Shown here: piece after piece, positions 32,830 to 43,450 of the stretch
How positions within the stretch are numbered: position 1 is the stretch's first letter
Layout of the letters: each line of letters opens with the position of its first letter
Assembly: GCA_963924555.1 (NCBI GenBank)
Contig: OZ004591.1
Coordinates: forward strand, 5,704,001 to 5,768,000
Source of the DNA: Crambe crambe
Lineage: Eukaryota > Porifera > Demospongiae > Poecilosclerida > Crambeidae
Direction: 5' to 3'
Length of the DNA stretch: 64,000 bases
Program-made: the position numbers and the translations under genes
The notes under the pieces: model-generated
What the model was told of the DNA's origin: nothing
What the model saw: the letters and a program-made list of their open reading frames with translations, nothing else
The model's database searches: none

Positions 32830-33229
32830 TTTCAGTCACCTTGATTTTAGTCACTTTTCAGTATAACTCACTTTAATGGTTGTGCTGTATCATTAATAGT
32901 TTGTTACTGTGCACAATGTCTTGTATCACCCCATTGACTCTTTATCAGAATATCATTTTCCCTGGTCCAAAAAATAATTTATTACATTCTGTTTTCTGGT
33001 GTCCCTTTACCTATAAAGTCGGTAAGGGTCGTAAGGCAAGGAGGACACAGCCACAAGCCGGCCTGCTAGCTAACTAGCTAGTATCACAGATCCTTTATGC
33101 AGGTAATTTAACTAGGAATGTTACTGAAAGCAATCACGTGTATTATGTGTGAGGAGCTGGTTACAAGTCTATTGGCTAGCCAATCAAACCCAAATTTCCG
33201 TGTGTAGGCACATCTCTAAGAAGAAGATA
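32830..33229. other. CUL3 3' flank and promoter of first HYKK-like gene
   Basis: No coding exon seen. It contains the CUL3 3' UTR and, near its end, the CCAAT palindrome at 33171-33184. Confidence 0.5.
33171..33184. promoter_or_regulatory. Palindromic CCAAT pair upstream of HYKK-like gene 1
   Basis: ATTGGCTAGCCAAT is a perfect 14-base palindrome carrying a CCAAT box on each strand, 46 bases upstream of ATG 33230. CCAAT boxes bind NF-Y in animals. A role here is inferred from motif and position only. Confidence 0.4.
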
Positions 33230-34556
33230 ATGTCTACTGCTGCAGGACGACCCCCTCAACTCCCTCTCAAGGCCATTACTGCTGTCATTTGCAGGTACTT
33301 CAACTTCAAAGAAGTTTTTCCCGACTCCATCAAGGAGTTTCCAAGTTATGAGGACCGGAATTACTACTTTCGGGGCGAGTCCTTGAATGCTAAAGGCTGT
33401 GAATACGTCTTGAAGTTGAGTAATCCTCTTTGTGTAAACTTGGATGTGGCAATAGGGTTGAATAGTGTCATGAAGCACCTCAGTTCGTGTGGATTTTTAA
33501 CCCCTTACCCGCAGCTGAGTAAATCAGGATCTGATACTATTCAGCTGACAGGTGCTGAGCTGAAAGTTATATCTGAAGATTTCAATGAGTCTCCATTGGA
33601 AACTCTGAACGAGCTTAATGATGTAACAGAAAAAGTTTCTGCCAAAAGTAAGCCAAGAAGTCATGAGGTTGGTGATAGTATTACTAATAGAAGTTCCTAT
33701 TCTGGGAAGGAGGAATCAAACTCTTATGTGATACGTGTGTTCTCATTTATACCTGGGCAGCTATTTGACAATGTCGAGAAACGATTCTTAACCCCTGGAT
33801 TAGTGTACACAACGGGTGAAATGTTAGGAAGACTTGACAAGGAACTGATGGTAAGCAGCAGTAACAATTAAATTGGGGTGGAGGGGGGATGGGAAGGAGG
33901 AAGTCAATATTATTACATATCATCTTATTGCATTTACACAGGAGAATTTTTCAAATGAAGCTATTGAATCACGATATTTTTCGTGGGATATGATGCATTT
34001 CCTCGACACGAAGGAGCTCCTGCAAGATTTCAACGATCCAGACCAAAGGAGTAAAGCTGAGATAATTTACAAAGCTTATGAGGAAAATGTGATCCCAAAA
34101 ATCTCGACCTTTAAGAAGGGGGTTATCCACGGCGATCCCAATGGGTTGAATTTAATCTTGAAAGAAGCAATCGATGAAGATGCTTTCCAATTCAGTGGCT
34201 ACATTGACTTCAGTGATTGCACTAAAACTTGCTCTGTCTTTGATTTGGGGATATGCATGGCATACATGATGACAGAGAACTTGAACCCTGTGACTTGTTC
34301 TGGTGTTTTGGAATTTGTGAGTCCACTGATTCAAGGCTACAACTCTGTTCTTCCACTCAACCAAAATGAAGTTGATGCTCTCTATTACCTTGTCCTGGCC
34401 AGATGCTGTCATTCTGCTGTCAATGGAGTAGTACAGTTCAAAGCTGAACCTTGGAACACCTATCTTCTCACCACCCCAGAAAAGGCCTGGAAAGTCATTG
34501 ATAAACTGCTAGGCACTCCAAAAGAATATGTAAATAGAATTTGGAAAATTGATTAG
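33230..34556 (+). CDS. Hydroxylysine-kinase-like APH-fold kinase 1
   Basis: Two exons (33230-33850 and 33942-34556) encode 411 residues. The product matches the HYKK/AGPHD1 branch of the aminoglycoside phosphotransferase superfamily: PSYEDRNYYFRG and EYVLKLSNP at the N-lobe, IPGQLFDNVEKRFLTPGL, the catalytic Brenner motif VIHGDPNGLNLIL, then YIDFSDC in place of the usual DFGD, and DLGICMAYMM. Human HYKK phosphorylates 5-hydroxylysine with GTP; whether this relative does is unknown. The start is chosen because MST-GRPPQLPLKAI begins all three close copies. The single intron holds stops, so it must be spliced. Downstream lies a repeat-rich gap, then a sister gene. Confidence 0.8.
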
Positions 34557-36410
34557 TGTGTGCATTGATTCAAACATAGATACAATAATGGGCATAAAAA
34601 GGAAAAGATAATGTGCAGACATAGTAACCACGCGGTCACAAAAGAATGTAATTACTAACCATAAATTTCCAGTGTGGTACAGAGTTTCAATGGGACTATA
34701 TGAAATGCATTGTTTCTCTGGAATAAAGTATAGCACTGGGCCTAAAATTTGCAAAATCTACGTTTGGATTTATCAATACCTATTCTAGAACTTCATTTAG
34801 CAAGCCATGTAATGTTGCCATAGGAATAAATTAAAAGATATCAACAAAAGCAAACGTGCTTATTTGCTGTTTAGAGCTTAGCAAAATGAGCAGGCAAACT
34901 AAACTGAGTTATTATTGAAAAGTGGGTGTGATTAGTAAGGGGGTGGCGTGGCTAGCCACCCCATCCACTTCCCCTGGATCAGCCCCTGCTATACCTAAAA
35001 ATATGGGGAGCCAAATAGTTATGTCAAAAATTATATTTTTCGGATTTCTATATTTAGAAATAGAGCACTCCGTACATAAACGCAGCACTTCATTTATAAA
35101 TACAGCCAGTCCATTTTATGTGGACATAAAAATAGGGTGCCATGTGTGTCATAAGTAATACTTGTGTGACATCTATAATGGAACACTCCATATGAAATAT
35201 TGTTCCATAAAAAAAAAAGATTTATTTTAATATCAAGCAACTCCTTAGCTATAGCATGCACCATGTGATTAATGTGTGACCTCCATGTGCTTAGCTAGTC
35301 AGTGCAAGTGAAATGTAGCTATTTAGCTGCTTCAAGCAGCTAGCTATCATTGATAAGTTTCTTCAGTTGGTTGGCATGAAATCATTTTAATCATTTTATA
35401 GCACTTGCACTTATGGCAGTGGCATAGGAAGATGGTTTTCCTTAAGGTGGCCACATAATTTTTTTTTATGATTACAAATTAGAGCTATGTCACATTACAT
35501 AATGAGGGGGCTGAATCCAGGGATGAGTTGTAACCTCACCCCCCTTTTGTTCCTAGGCCAAAAAAATAGTGCCCAAGAAATTTTGACCTAGAAAATAGGT
35601 CTATGTAGCTAGCTATATACATGACACATCCATATTGCACTCTGCATTAGGCTTGTATACATGCACATGTCACTTCAAAGATGTCTCTCATGCATACATG
35701 ACATATCTGTATTGCACTCTACTTTGGCTAAGGCCACATCAAATTAATTACTTGTTTATCATCCTAATTTCTTCAAAATTAGGAGAGGGGGGGAGGCTTT
35801 TATTTTTATTTTTTATTGGTTTCCATGGCACCTGTTTAAAAGCTATCATTATGAAAACATACAAAAAGCTGAAGTTCCACTGAAAACAAGTTAAAAGTAG
35901 TAGCTGTACACTTTATTTGAAGAATAACAAACACCATAATTTAATAGCCACCAAAACTGAAATTATACTGAAAATCACGCCTAAATTTCAAATAAAGTAC
36001 ACCATGCACATGCTCAGTAGAAATAAAATTAAAAATCCAGAAGAGCAAAAATTAGGAGAGGGAGGGGATGATAAACAAGTAATTAAGTTGATGTGGCCTA
36101 ATATCACACATTTAATGTGTGATATAGATAATTCAGTACATAGCTAGCTAGCTATAATACTTCCTTTAACAATCACACCTGTGTATACATGACACATCTG
36201 CACTTTGGCGTTCAAGATAACTTGCACTATTCCACAAAAATTAAGGGTGGCCCTGGCCATCCCTGTTCCTACGCACCCTTTATGAAATGAAATTTACATT
36301 ATGATGACATTAAATGGAGTTCAAACTTTTAAAAAAAAGTAAGTTCTGCATATATACATATGAATTGAATGTCAAACACACTTGGCACCCTATTTATCGA
36401 AGGTGAAACT
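34557..36410. other. Intergenic, repeat-rich
   Basis: No gene seen. It contains hAT-like end sequence (cccctggatcagcccctgc near 34972), a foldback element (about 35725-36105) flanked by short atacatgacacatc-type repeats, and otherwise AT-rich unique sequence. Confidence 0.5.
35725..36105. repeat. Foldback MITE
   Basis: Outer arms taaggccacatcaaattaat through acttgtttatcatcct pair with aggggatgataaacaagtaa through gttgatgtggcctaa. Inner arms include gtacactttatttgaag and its partner caaataaagtacacc. The orientation of atacatgacacat flanks on both sides may mark older target sequence. Confidence 0.75.
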
Positions 36411-36480
36411 AACGTATGCGCATGCGTAAATCTCAATTTGCATGACGCATGCGCGCGACTATCGGAGGAGCTATATAATA
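36411..36480 (+). promoter_or_regulatory. Core promoter of HYKK-like gene 2: NRF1-like boxes and TATA
   Basis: TGCGCATGCG at 36417-36426 and GACGCATGCGCGCG at about 36444-36457 match the NRF1 palindrome. CTATATAATA at 36471-36480 is a good TATA box, 42-51 bases before ATG 36522. The function is inferred; similar TGCGCATGCG motifs precede two GLYAT-like genes. Confidence 0.5.
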
Positions 36481-36521
36481 CTGTACTAGCGCTAGTCAAA
36501 CCAGTTCTTAAGAGAAATATA

Positions 36522-37877
36522 ATGTCTACTGCTTCAGGACGACCCCCTCAACTCCCTCTCAAGGCCATTACTGCTATCATTTGCAGGTACTTCGACTTCG
36601 AAGAAGTTTATGCTGATTCCATCAAGGAGTTTCCAAGTTATGATGACCGGAATTATTATTTTCGGGGCGAGTCCTTGAATGCTAAAGGCTGTGAATATGT
36701 CTTGAAATTGAGTAATCCTCTTAATATAAACTTGGATGAGGCAATAGGGTTGAATAGTATCATGAAGCACCTCAGTTCGTGTGGATTTTTAACCCCTTAC
36801 CCGCAGCTGAGTAAATCAGGTTCTGATGCTATTCAGCTGACAGGTGCTGAGCTGAAAGTTATATCTGAAGATTACAACAAGTGTTCATTGGAAACTCTGA
36901 GCGAACTTAAAGTCGCCAAAAGTAATTCAGGAAGTCATGAGGTTGGTGATGGTACTGGTACTATTACTAATGGAAGTTTCTATTCTGGGAAGGAGGAATC
37001 AAAATCTAATTTCGTGTATGTGATACGCGTGTTCTCATTTATACCTGGGCAGCTGTTTGATGATGTCGAGAAACGATTCTTAACCCCTGGATTAGTGTAC
37101 ACAACGGGTGAAATGTTAGGAAGACTTGATAAGGAACTGGTAAGCAGCAGTAACGGGGGGGGGAGGGGGGGATGGAAGGGGGATGGAGGGGGGGTGGAGG
37201 GGGGCTATACAGAGGAGGAGGAAGTCAATATCACACAGCATCTTATTACATTTGCACAGGAGAATTTTTCAAATGAAGCTATTGAATTACGATATAATCC
37301 ATGGGATATGATGCATTTCCTTGACTCAAAGGAGCAGCTGCTGCAAGATTTCGATGATCCAGACCGAAGGAATAAAGCTGAGATAATTTATAAAGCTTAT
37401 GAGGAAAATGTGATCCCTAAAATCTCAACCTTCAAGAAAGGGGTCATCCACGGTGATATCAATGGGATGAATTTAATCTTAAAAGAAGCAATCGATGAAG
37501 ATGCTTTCCACTTCGGTGGCTACATTGACTTCAGTGAGTGTACTAAATCTTGCTCTGTCTTTGATTTGGGGATATGCATGGCATACATGATGATGGAGAA
37601 CTTGAAGCCTGTGACTTGTTCTGGTGTTTTGGAATTTGTGAGTCCACTGATTCGTGGCTACAATTCTGTTCTTCCACTTAACCAAAATGAAGTTGATTCT
37701 CTCTATTACCTTGTCCTGGCCAGATGCTGTCATTCTGCTGTCAGTGGAGCAGTACAGTTCAAAGCAGAGCCTTCGAACACCTATCTTCTCACCACCCCAG
37801 AAAAGGCCTGGAAGGTCATTGATAAACTGTTAGACACTCCAAAAGAATATTTAAATAAAATTTGGAAAATTGATTAA
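36522..37877 (+). CDS. Hydroxylysine-kinase-like APH-fold kinase 2
   Basis: Homologous exons are 36522-37139 and 37260-37877 (411 residues if spliced). The same motifs appear as in gene 1: FPSYDDRNYYFRG, EYVLKLSNP, the Brenner motif VIHGDINGMNLIL and YIDFSEC in the DFG position. The intron 37140-37259 is exactly 120 bases, has GT-AG ends and contains no in-frame stop, so the unspliced transcript would still be translated, with 40 extra Gly-rich and acidic residues. The frame is also open upstream to 36369, but homology places the start at MSTASGRPPQ. A convergent GLYAT-like gene ends at 39302. Confidence 0.8.
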   Translation: MSTASGRPPQLPLKAITAIICRYFDFEEVYADSIKEFPSYDDRNYYFRGESLNAKGCEYVLKLSNPLNINLDEAIGLNSIMKHLSSCGFLTPYPQLSKSGSDAIQLTGAELKVISEDYNKCSLETLSELKVAKSNSGSHEVGDGTGTITNGSFYSGKEESKSNFVYVIRVFSFIPGQLFDDVEKRFLTPGLVYTTGEMLGRLDKELVSSSNGGGRGGWKGDGGGVEGGYTEEEEVNITQHLITFAQENFSNEAIELRYNPWDMMHFLDSKEQLLQDFDDPDRRNKAEIIYKAYEENVIPKISTFKKGVIHGDINGMNLILKEAIDEDAFHFGGYIDFSECTKSCSVFDLGICMAYMMMENLKPVTCSGVLEFVSPLIRGYNSVLPLNQNEVDSLYYLVLARCCHSAVSGAVQFKAEPSNTYLLTTPEKAWKVIDKLLDTPKEYLNKIWKID

Positions 37878-38149
37878 AAATATTCAGGGCAGAGATGATG
37901 AAATCAGCATGCGTCCATATCGCAATTCGATGATGAGGAGGTGGGGTTAATGGATCATCCAGACGGAGTTAATGAACTGTTCTAATTTTGGAAAGGAAGA
38001 GTAGCCTTGGGTCATAGCTTCTGTTGGTGTCTAGAGTATTTTAATATCACAGTGTGGCAAACTAGCTATATATTAGGGAGGTTCTTTTTCTCACTCACAT
38101 CTAGTGCTTACTACTTATGTAATATACTAAACTCAGGGTAGCTACATGC

Positions 38150-38340
38150 ACACCTTCTAGCTAGAGTCTTCCACCTTTCTCTAATTTCCAAGCTCATTAT
38201 TTTCAAGCTTCAACAGATTCAATTGAAGGAAGTTATTATTACTACTTTCAAGGACAGACTAGTTCATCCTGAAATTGAATAATCCCCTCTTCACTAACCT
38301 GGACTTGACAAAGGGTTTAAATTCACAATCCAGTACCCCA
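38150..38340 (+). pseudogene. Decayed HYKK-like exon 1 fragment
   Basis: aagttattattactactttc aligns with the NYYF region of HYKK exon 1, and ctgaaattgaataatcccctc aligns with LKLSNPL. Stops and deletions interrupt it. A sister relic with very similar wording is at about 49100-49260. Confidence 0.6.
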
Positions 38341-38469
38341 CAATGAACAGTCATAGATACATGACACGGAACTAGGGCTAGGGCTAGGGTTCGGGCTATA
38401 TATGAGAGTAAAAATATTTCTTCTAAATGAAAGAGTGATGTAGGCTTGAGTACATGACCATAAAAAGTA

Positions 38470-38775
38470 CAGAAGCAAGGTGCTGACTATGTACTGCATT
38501 TGCTCTGCTAACTGTCACAGAATTGACAAACCCTACATCGCTGCATGGACTGCATTTGTCACTGTGCTCTGCTAACCGTCATAAAATTGACATAAACCCT
38601 TTGGCTACAATCAAGCGATACGCCCTTGCTACAATGTAAAGGGTCGGCCCGCGGCGAGACTAGTAGCGATATGTAGGCTTATGTCAATTTTGTGACAGTT
38701 AGCAGAGCACAGTGACAAATGCCCATGCAGCAAATGCCCATGCAGCGCTGTACAATTAGCAGAGCAAATGCCAGC
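38470..38775. repeat. Foldback element
   Basis: The left side has ttgctctgctaactgtcaca, then gtcactgtgctctgctaacc and cataaaattgacataaaccc. The right side has the complements ttatgtcaattttgtgacag, ttagcagagcacagtgacaa and acaattagcagagcaaatg. Confidence 0.7.
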
Positions 38776-39029
38776 ATCTTGTTTCCGTAAATGTCACCAT
38801 CAAACGTCTAAACGTAAACGTCAAGGATGTCAAGAACGACCCTTTACCAAATAATCTTACCACGCCCACCGCAACTCAGCAAGACAGTTTTTCTCAGTGA
38901 CTGTATTGTTAATGAGCGTGGGTATTTTGCGTGTCAAGCCTACATTGAATAAGTTCACTTATGCTTACCAGCACAATATATACAAGTTCATTTACTGTGA
39001 CTTACATGGATTTAACTACACAACATAAT

Positions 39030-39295
39030 GTAGCTAGCTTAGCTATAGACTATCAATTCCTGACATGGTTGTATGTATCCGTATTTTGATTAAGGCACTC
39101 AGCAATGTTGTGAATAAATAATAAGCAAGTGTGACAGTCGAGGGTGGATATCAAGTGCTATATCCACGTTTTAGTCAAAGTTTACTTTTGTCATGACTGG
39201 TGCTTCTGCCTTTCGAACTTTTTTTTTTTCAAAAGTAGAAAGCATTCAATTTCTACCCTCGACTGTCACAGGTATAATTAGCAACAATTAATTAA
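39030..39295. repeat. Inverted-duplicate block with foldback MITE
   Basis: The element 39128-39282 starts tgtgacagtcgagggtggat and ends atttctaccctcgactgtca (terminal inverted repeats). It and its left flank (ctatagactatcaattcctg, acatggttgtatgtatccgt) recur in reverse orientation at about 46680-46950, so more than the element itself was duplicated. Confidence 0.75.
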
Positions 39296-39301
39296 TAGTC
39301 T

Positions 39302-41341
39302 TCACTGCATGATTATGGCTTTGGCTCGAAAAGTTTCATTATACAATTGAGGAGGCAGCGTATTAATATTATTGAAATGTCCAAACACAACTTCTCCTCT
39401 TGCAAGCCCTTCAATGGTGCCATAGTACATGGTAACATTGATGAGGCCAAGCTGACGATGGTCCTCGTGTGTATACCTGAATCCATGCACACAGCCCATT
39501 TCCCTTGCCATCCATGACACTGGGACAGCCATGTCATCCGATTTATATATTGCTGTTGTGTACAAGTTCTTAATGACATCTTTGAAGAAATTGAGTGTTT
39601 CCAGAGGATACTCCAATAAATGGTGCTTGACTAGAAGCTCGGCATGTTCTGGTCTTAGTTCCCCAATCACATATCCAGCAGCAAGAGGGGGTCTAATAAT
39701 AATAAAATTTTAAAAAACCATTTTAAATTATTTTTCCATAAAAAAAACAAAAACAACAAACTATAATAAATGAGAATAAGCATAAATAATGGTTTTAAAT
39801 TATTAATAAATTTCAGGATATATTTAACCCTCAGCGCGCATGTGCAGAGGGGTTATAGTAGTCAGTTGTGTCTGTGTGTGTGTGTATCTGTTACATCGAC
39901 CGCTCACCTAGTAGCGATTGGAACATTTCAACTTCAGTGTCAACGATATCTGGACGATGCGATCCTGTGTTAAATTGCTTCGATTTTTGAATAAGGCCTT
40001 CATTTCGAGACTAAGGCAGGATTGCTGTTCATTCTATATAATGCACACCGTAAGCTGCGGGAATCTTGCAAACGCCAGTCGTCAGGCGTCATCCGTAAAC
40101 GGACTACTACGCATGTGTATTGTTTGAACTTTTAAAATTGCACTCGAATTTGGAGAGAAGTAACTTCAAATAAGCCTTGAAGAGCTGGCTAGTGATTGTT
40201 CTAGTATAGCTACTTCTAACCTTTGGTGTACAATTAACTTTCTCCAGTGAGATTTTTCAATATTTCAATATTGCTTCCAATCACCTACACATGCACAACC
40301 AATAATAGTTTGCTGCGCTGAGGGTTAGCACTTCAGTGCCTTTCAATTTTATTAGCATATATAGTAGCTAGCCATTTCAGTACACACTCATGGACATACT
40401 TTTTGAATGGTTTCTGTGCTAAACACACCATTAGATTATCATAGAGTATTTTGGAATTGTAGCCGTTTCGGTTGAGATTTGAAATCAGGTATTCCGCCAT
40501 GTCAGTGCTCCAATCTTCTGAAACTATTAGCTATATCATTTGGTTTGAATATCACATGACATTGTATGGATTCTTACATTCAATGATCTGTCTCTTTCCC
40601 TGCGTAATGAGATTGCCCTCCATCAGAAGCTGAAGCAATATTTCCCTGTCACTTGTTTCAAATCGTAAATCTGCAAACTAAACACTTCTAGCAATAAGCA
40701 CAAACATGATCTAATCCATTTAGCCACCTCAGAGAGTCGAGGTGAGAATGCTTGAGATATCACAGTGGTAAAGTTTGGCCAACCATCTGTGTAAAAGTTT
40801 GCTGTTACCCTCTTCTCCTGCACATCTTTTACAACATGCCACATCTAGCAAAGCAATTAATAACTATCATAGTCTCATTCCCACTATTCAACTGTATAGA
40901 CCACTTGCCTTTGGGGTGTGCCAAAAATAGAGTCAAAGAGATCTTGAAAACGAAAGCCATGGGCTCAATTTTCACTGATATCAAATCTCTATAGGCATAG
41001 ATGTATCAAGAAATCTTCAATGAAGGCTCATGTTGGGAGTTAGCTATAAAGCTTCAAAAAGTTATAATTCCCATAGACTTTGTAGCTACTGCAGTTCTTG
41101 CCCTCCATAGTGAGATAGTAGCTTTGTAACTACCATAGCTACAACTTCAAGCATATAATTATTATGCCTCGAGATTGATATAAGTGGAAATTGAGCCCAT
41201 GCCTGTTTTACTCTGTGCCCCAAAAGGCAAGTGGTCCATTGAGCTCACCAGTCGTGGTTTCAGTGATTCCTTCTCCTTGGCCTTCAGTGTAGCCATGACG
41301 TGACCTATTTCTTGCTGCATAACCTTCCTGAGACGAGACAT
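39302..41341 (-). CDS. Glycine-N-acyltransferase-like (GNAT fold) protein 1
   Basis: Five minus-strand exons in translation order: 41249-41341, 40728-40844, 40578-40677, 40400-40523 and 39302-39692, giving 274 residues. The sequence fits GLYAT-like proteins: an N-terminal domain with NFYTDGWPNFTTVIS (compare the KWPDF-type motif of GLYAT), ADLRFETSDREILLQLL, then the C-terminal GNAT core with MAVPVSWMAREMGCVHGFRY and GLARGEVVFG. PVSW followed by a YT-EHR-type segment is a hallmark. Vertebrate GLYATs transfer acyl groups from CoA to amino acids; the substrate here is unknown. Exon phases agree with the two sister genes. It is convergent with HYKK-like gene 2. Confidence 0.65.
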
Positions 41342-41352
41342 CGCGCGACTTT

Positions 41353-41650
41353 GTGACTGAGTACTGTACATGTATATGTGACCTGCTGCATGCTGCATGC
41401 AGAACTACCGGAAAGCGCGCATGCGTATCGGCTGGACGATTGCCACGGTCTTTCGTGTTGTCACCATCCCAGTGTTCACAGACGATTTTGCGGGCACAAG
41501 TACGGCAGGAGCAACCTTCCCGCGGATCACATCACCAAGGTTCATCTCGGGTGCGAACTCAAGCACCTGCTGCACCTTCTCACAACCCCTTGCGAGGAAA
41601 CTTTTGAAAAGGCACTATCACTCAGAACAATATTGCACATAACTCTTTAG
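41353..41650 (+). other. GC-richer stretch with overlapping open frames
   Basis: Directly upstream of GLYAT-like gene 1, three overlapping plus-strand frames (81-90 codons) are open, unusual in this AT-rich DNA. One reads RFCGHKYGRSNLPADHITKV, faintly zinc-finger-like, but no family is recognised. It also carries an NRF1-like GCGCGCATGCGTA (about 41415-41427), so it may simply be promoter and 5' DNA with high GC. Confidence 0.25.
41415..41427 (-). promoter_or_regulatory. NRF1-like motif upstream of GLYAT-like 1
   Basis: GCGCGCATGCGTA lies about 75-87 bases upstream of the start codon at 41341. An ETS-like ACCGGAAAG sits beside it at 41407-41415. Inferred promoter elements. Confidence 0.4.
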
Positions 41651-41904
41651 CAAGTTAGCTACATCATGAGCCTGGTTATTTCACATTATTTTCTCTTTGT
41701 ATGTATCCCTTGCGGGCTTTACAATGTAATTTTGATAAAACTAGAATCACGTACGGCTGGAGTACAGAATGTGAAGATTTTTCAATTGACATTTTTCATT
41801 TTTCCTTCTTGCTGGATATCTCAAGAGGCCATGATAAGTAGCTACCACAAGAGCTAAAAAAAAAGGCCCTACATAGCATAGACTAGCTATATAGCTACAT
41901 ACAC

Positions 41905-42123
41905 CGCAAAAGCCTTCGCACGCTCTGAAGGATATTATCCTGGAGAATTGACCAGTGGTAAATATTCCACAAAAGGTGACGTTTACAGCCTTGGTGTGGT
42001 ATGTTTTTTTTAGGTACGAACTGCTATAATGTTCACCACAGAGATTTCGTTTTAAGGTGATGCTAGAGACATTTACTGGCATGAAAGCCTTTTCTCCTGA
42101 TAGGAGTGATCCTAAATTAGTAG
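41905..42123 (+). pseudogene. Relic of a TKL/IRAK-like protein kinase domain
   Basis: Two exon-like pieces. The first (about 41905-41997) reads ARSEGYYPGELTSGKYSTKG then DVYSLGV, matching the activation-loop end, APE region and DVWSFGV-type motif of TKL kinases. The second (about 42057-42121) reads VMLETFTGMKAFSPDRSDPK, matching the following helix. A gt..ag intron separates them. I see no N-lobe, HRD or DFG exon nearby, so this is a fragment of a kinase gene. Confidence 0.6.
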
Positions 42124-42169
42124 GTACTTTACCATGTTGTATCATGTTTGTTTATGGGTGTGTGTGAAT

Positions 42170-42340
42170 TGCAGGTAGCTAGATCATCTAGAAGACGAGC
42201 TTAAATCCTTTGAAAAATTTAAGGACAATCAAGATATGAGAGTTCCTTTTTAATTTAATCATCCAGTGTTTGAGAAGACATTCCAAACAATCCACCTCAC
42301 TAGAAGTAATTTTATTATAATTATAGTTATATTCTAATAA
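42170..42340 (+). pseudogene. Truncated copy of the exon at 43051-43250, inverted
   Basis: gatcatctagaagacgagct through cctttgaaaaatttaaggac matches the minus-strand exon at 43245 downward, but a deletion after caagatatgag and a stop (ttttaattt) break it. It directly follows the kinase relic and may be its C-lobe end (LIIQCFEK-like). Confidence 0.6.
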
Positions 42341-42349
42341 CTATCGATC

Positions 42350-43050
42350 TTTGATAGGTCTTGGGAAAATATCAATATTGATTGAACTTCAATGCTTATA
42401 GCTATTTGTGTCAAAATATTTTATAAGGTGATCATAATTAGAAACAGGATTTCTAAACCAATGTAGTCCGATAAATGCTGAACCTGAAAGCTGTAAATGT
42501 GTAGTCATACAAGTGCATGAAAATCTGAGTGGAATGCTCCATCACTCTACAGTATACATGCAGTCAGTTACCCATTAATGCAGCCCGATAAAATTAATCA
42601 TACTAGATATTCATATCCTTGCACACAGCTGTCTCAGCTATCTATACACTCTTCTCTTAAACCTTGTTATAACACTTAGCTAGTCTACATCATCAGGGTA
42701 TCTCCAGTGCATAATTACCTTTCACTGGAATCTTATAGGCAGGACTTCCCAAGTAGCTGCATGGATTATGAAGACTTCAGCTTATCAAGTTTCAATAACA
42801 CACGAACAATACAGTAAAAACATTTTTTAAAAACACACAACTGAATACAGTGTTACTAGCTCCTCTGCAAACTGGCATATCATATAGACATCACCATATG
42901 AAGGTATGGTTAATATGGTATCTATACTTGTACCTCATGACTTATGCAACTTAGCTAGGTGGAAAATTTTTTTTGATATGTATAGCTACTGTCTAATCCA
43001 ATTGAATAGCTTCCCAAGCTTGCATGACCTATAAAAATATAATATATTTA
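42350..43050. other. Spacer between inverted exon copies
   Basis: AT-rich, no coding exon recognised. It forms the loop between the inverted copies at 42170-42340 and 43051-43250. Confidence 0.4.
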
Positions 43051-43450
43051 TTACGAATGTATAACTATAATTATGTTACTTCTAGTGAGGTGGGTCGTTT
43101 GGAATGCCTTCTCAAAACACTGGATGATTAAATCAAAAAGGAACTTTGCCCATTCTGCTTCACATAGTTGAATTCTCATATCTTGATTGTCCTTAAATTT
43201 TTCAAAGGATTTAAGCTCGTCTTCTAGATGATCTACCTGCAATTCACACCATCTAGAAGTAGATAGCTACCAGAATATTTATGAAACACATTAAAATACC
43301 TTCAGCAATAAAAATGACGTATAATCTTCAGGTTGAAAAGTAGTCTTTTGTGATTGAGGGATGTTAAATTGTATACAGAGTGCATCACGTTTGATCGGAT
43401 CACACACTGAGACACCCTCATCGACATGTTTCCCATAGCCAACTGTACAA
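43051..43450 (-). pseudogene. Two-exon minus-strand fragment, kinase C-lobe-like
   Basis: Exon about 43302-43445 reads VGYGKHVDEGVSVCDPIKRD and on to TTFQPEDYTSFLLLK with a GTATTT donor. The next exon (43051-43240) reads DHLEDELKSFEKFKDNQDMR then EAEWAKFLFDLIIQCFEKAF and stops. The LIIQCFEK-like end with a trailing RSN recalls the last helices of TKL kinases. No complete gene surrounds it. I cannot name a family for the first exon. Confidence 0.4.

Larger units (their letters stand above)
37878..39029. other. Intergenic between HYKK-like 2 and GLYAT-like 1
   Basis: Contains a HYKK relic (about 38150-38340), a foldback element (about 38470-38775) and an agggctagggctagggtt run near 38373. No intact gene was seen. 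Confidence 0.5.

Noticed and set aside
34152-34412. Minus-strand frames of 84-149 codons opposite each HYKK-like gene (also 37479-37733, 45408-45857, 60380-60775)
   Set aside because: They recur because the sense genes are homologous; sense codons carry the kinase motifs and the antisense products match nothing known.
38373-38395. agggctagggctagggtt run resembling telomere repeat
   Set aside because: Only three degenerate units, not TTAGGG, inside a repeat-rich spacer.
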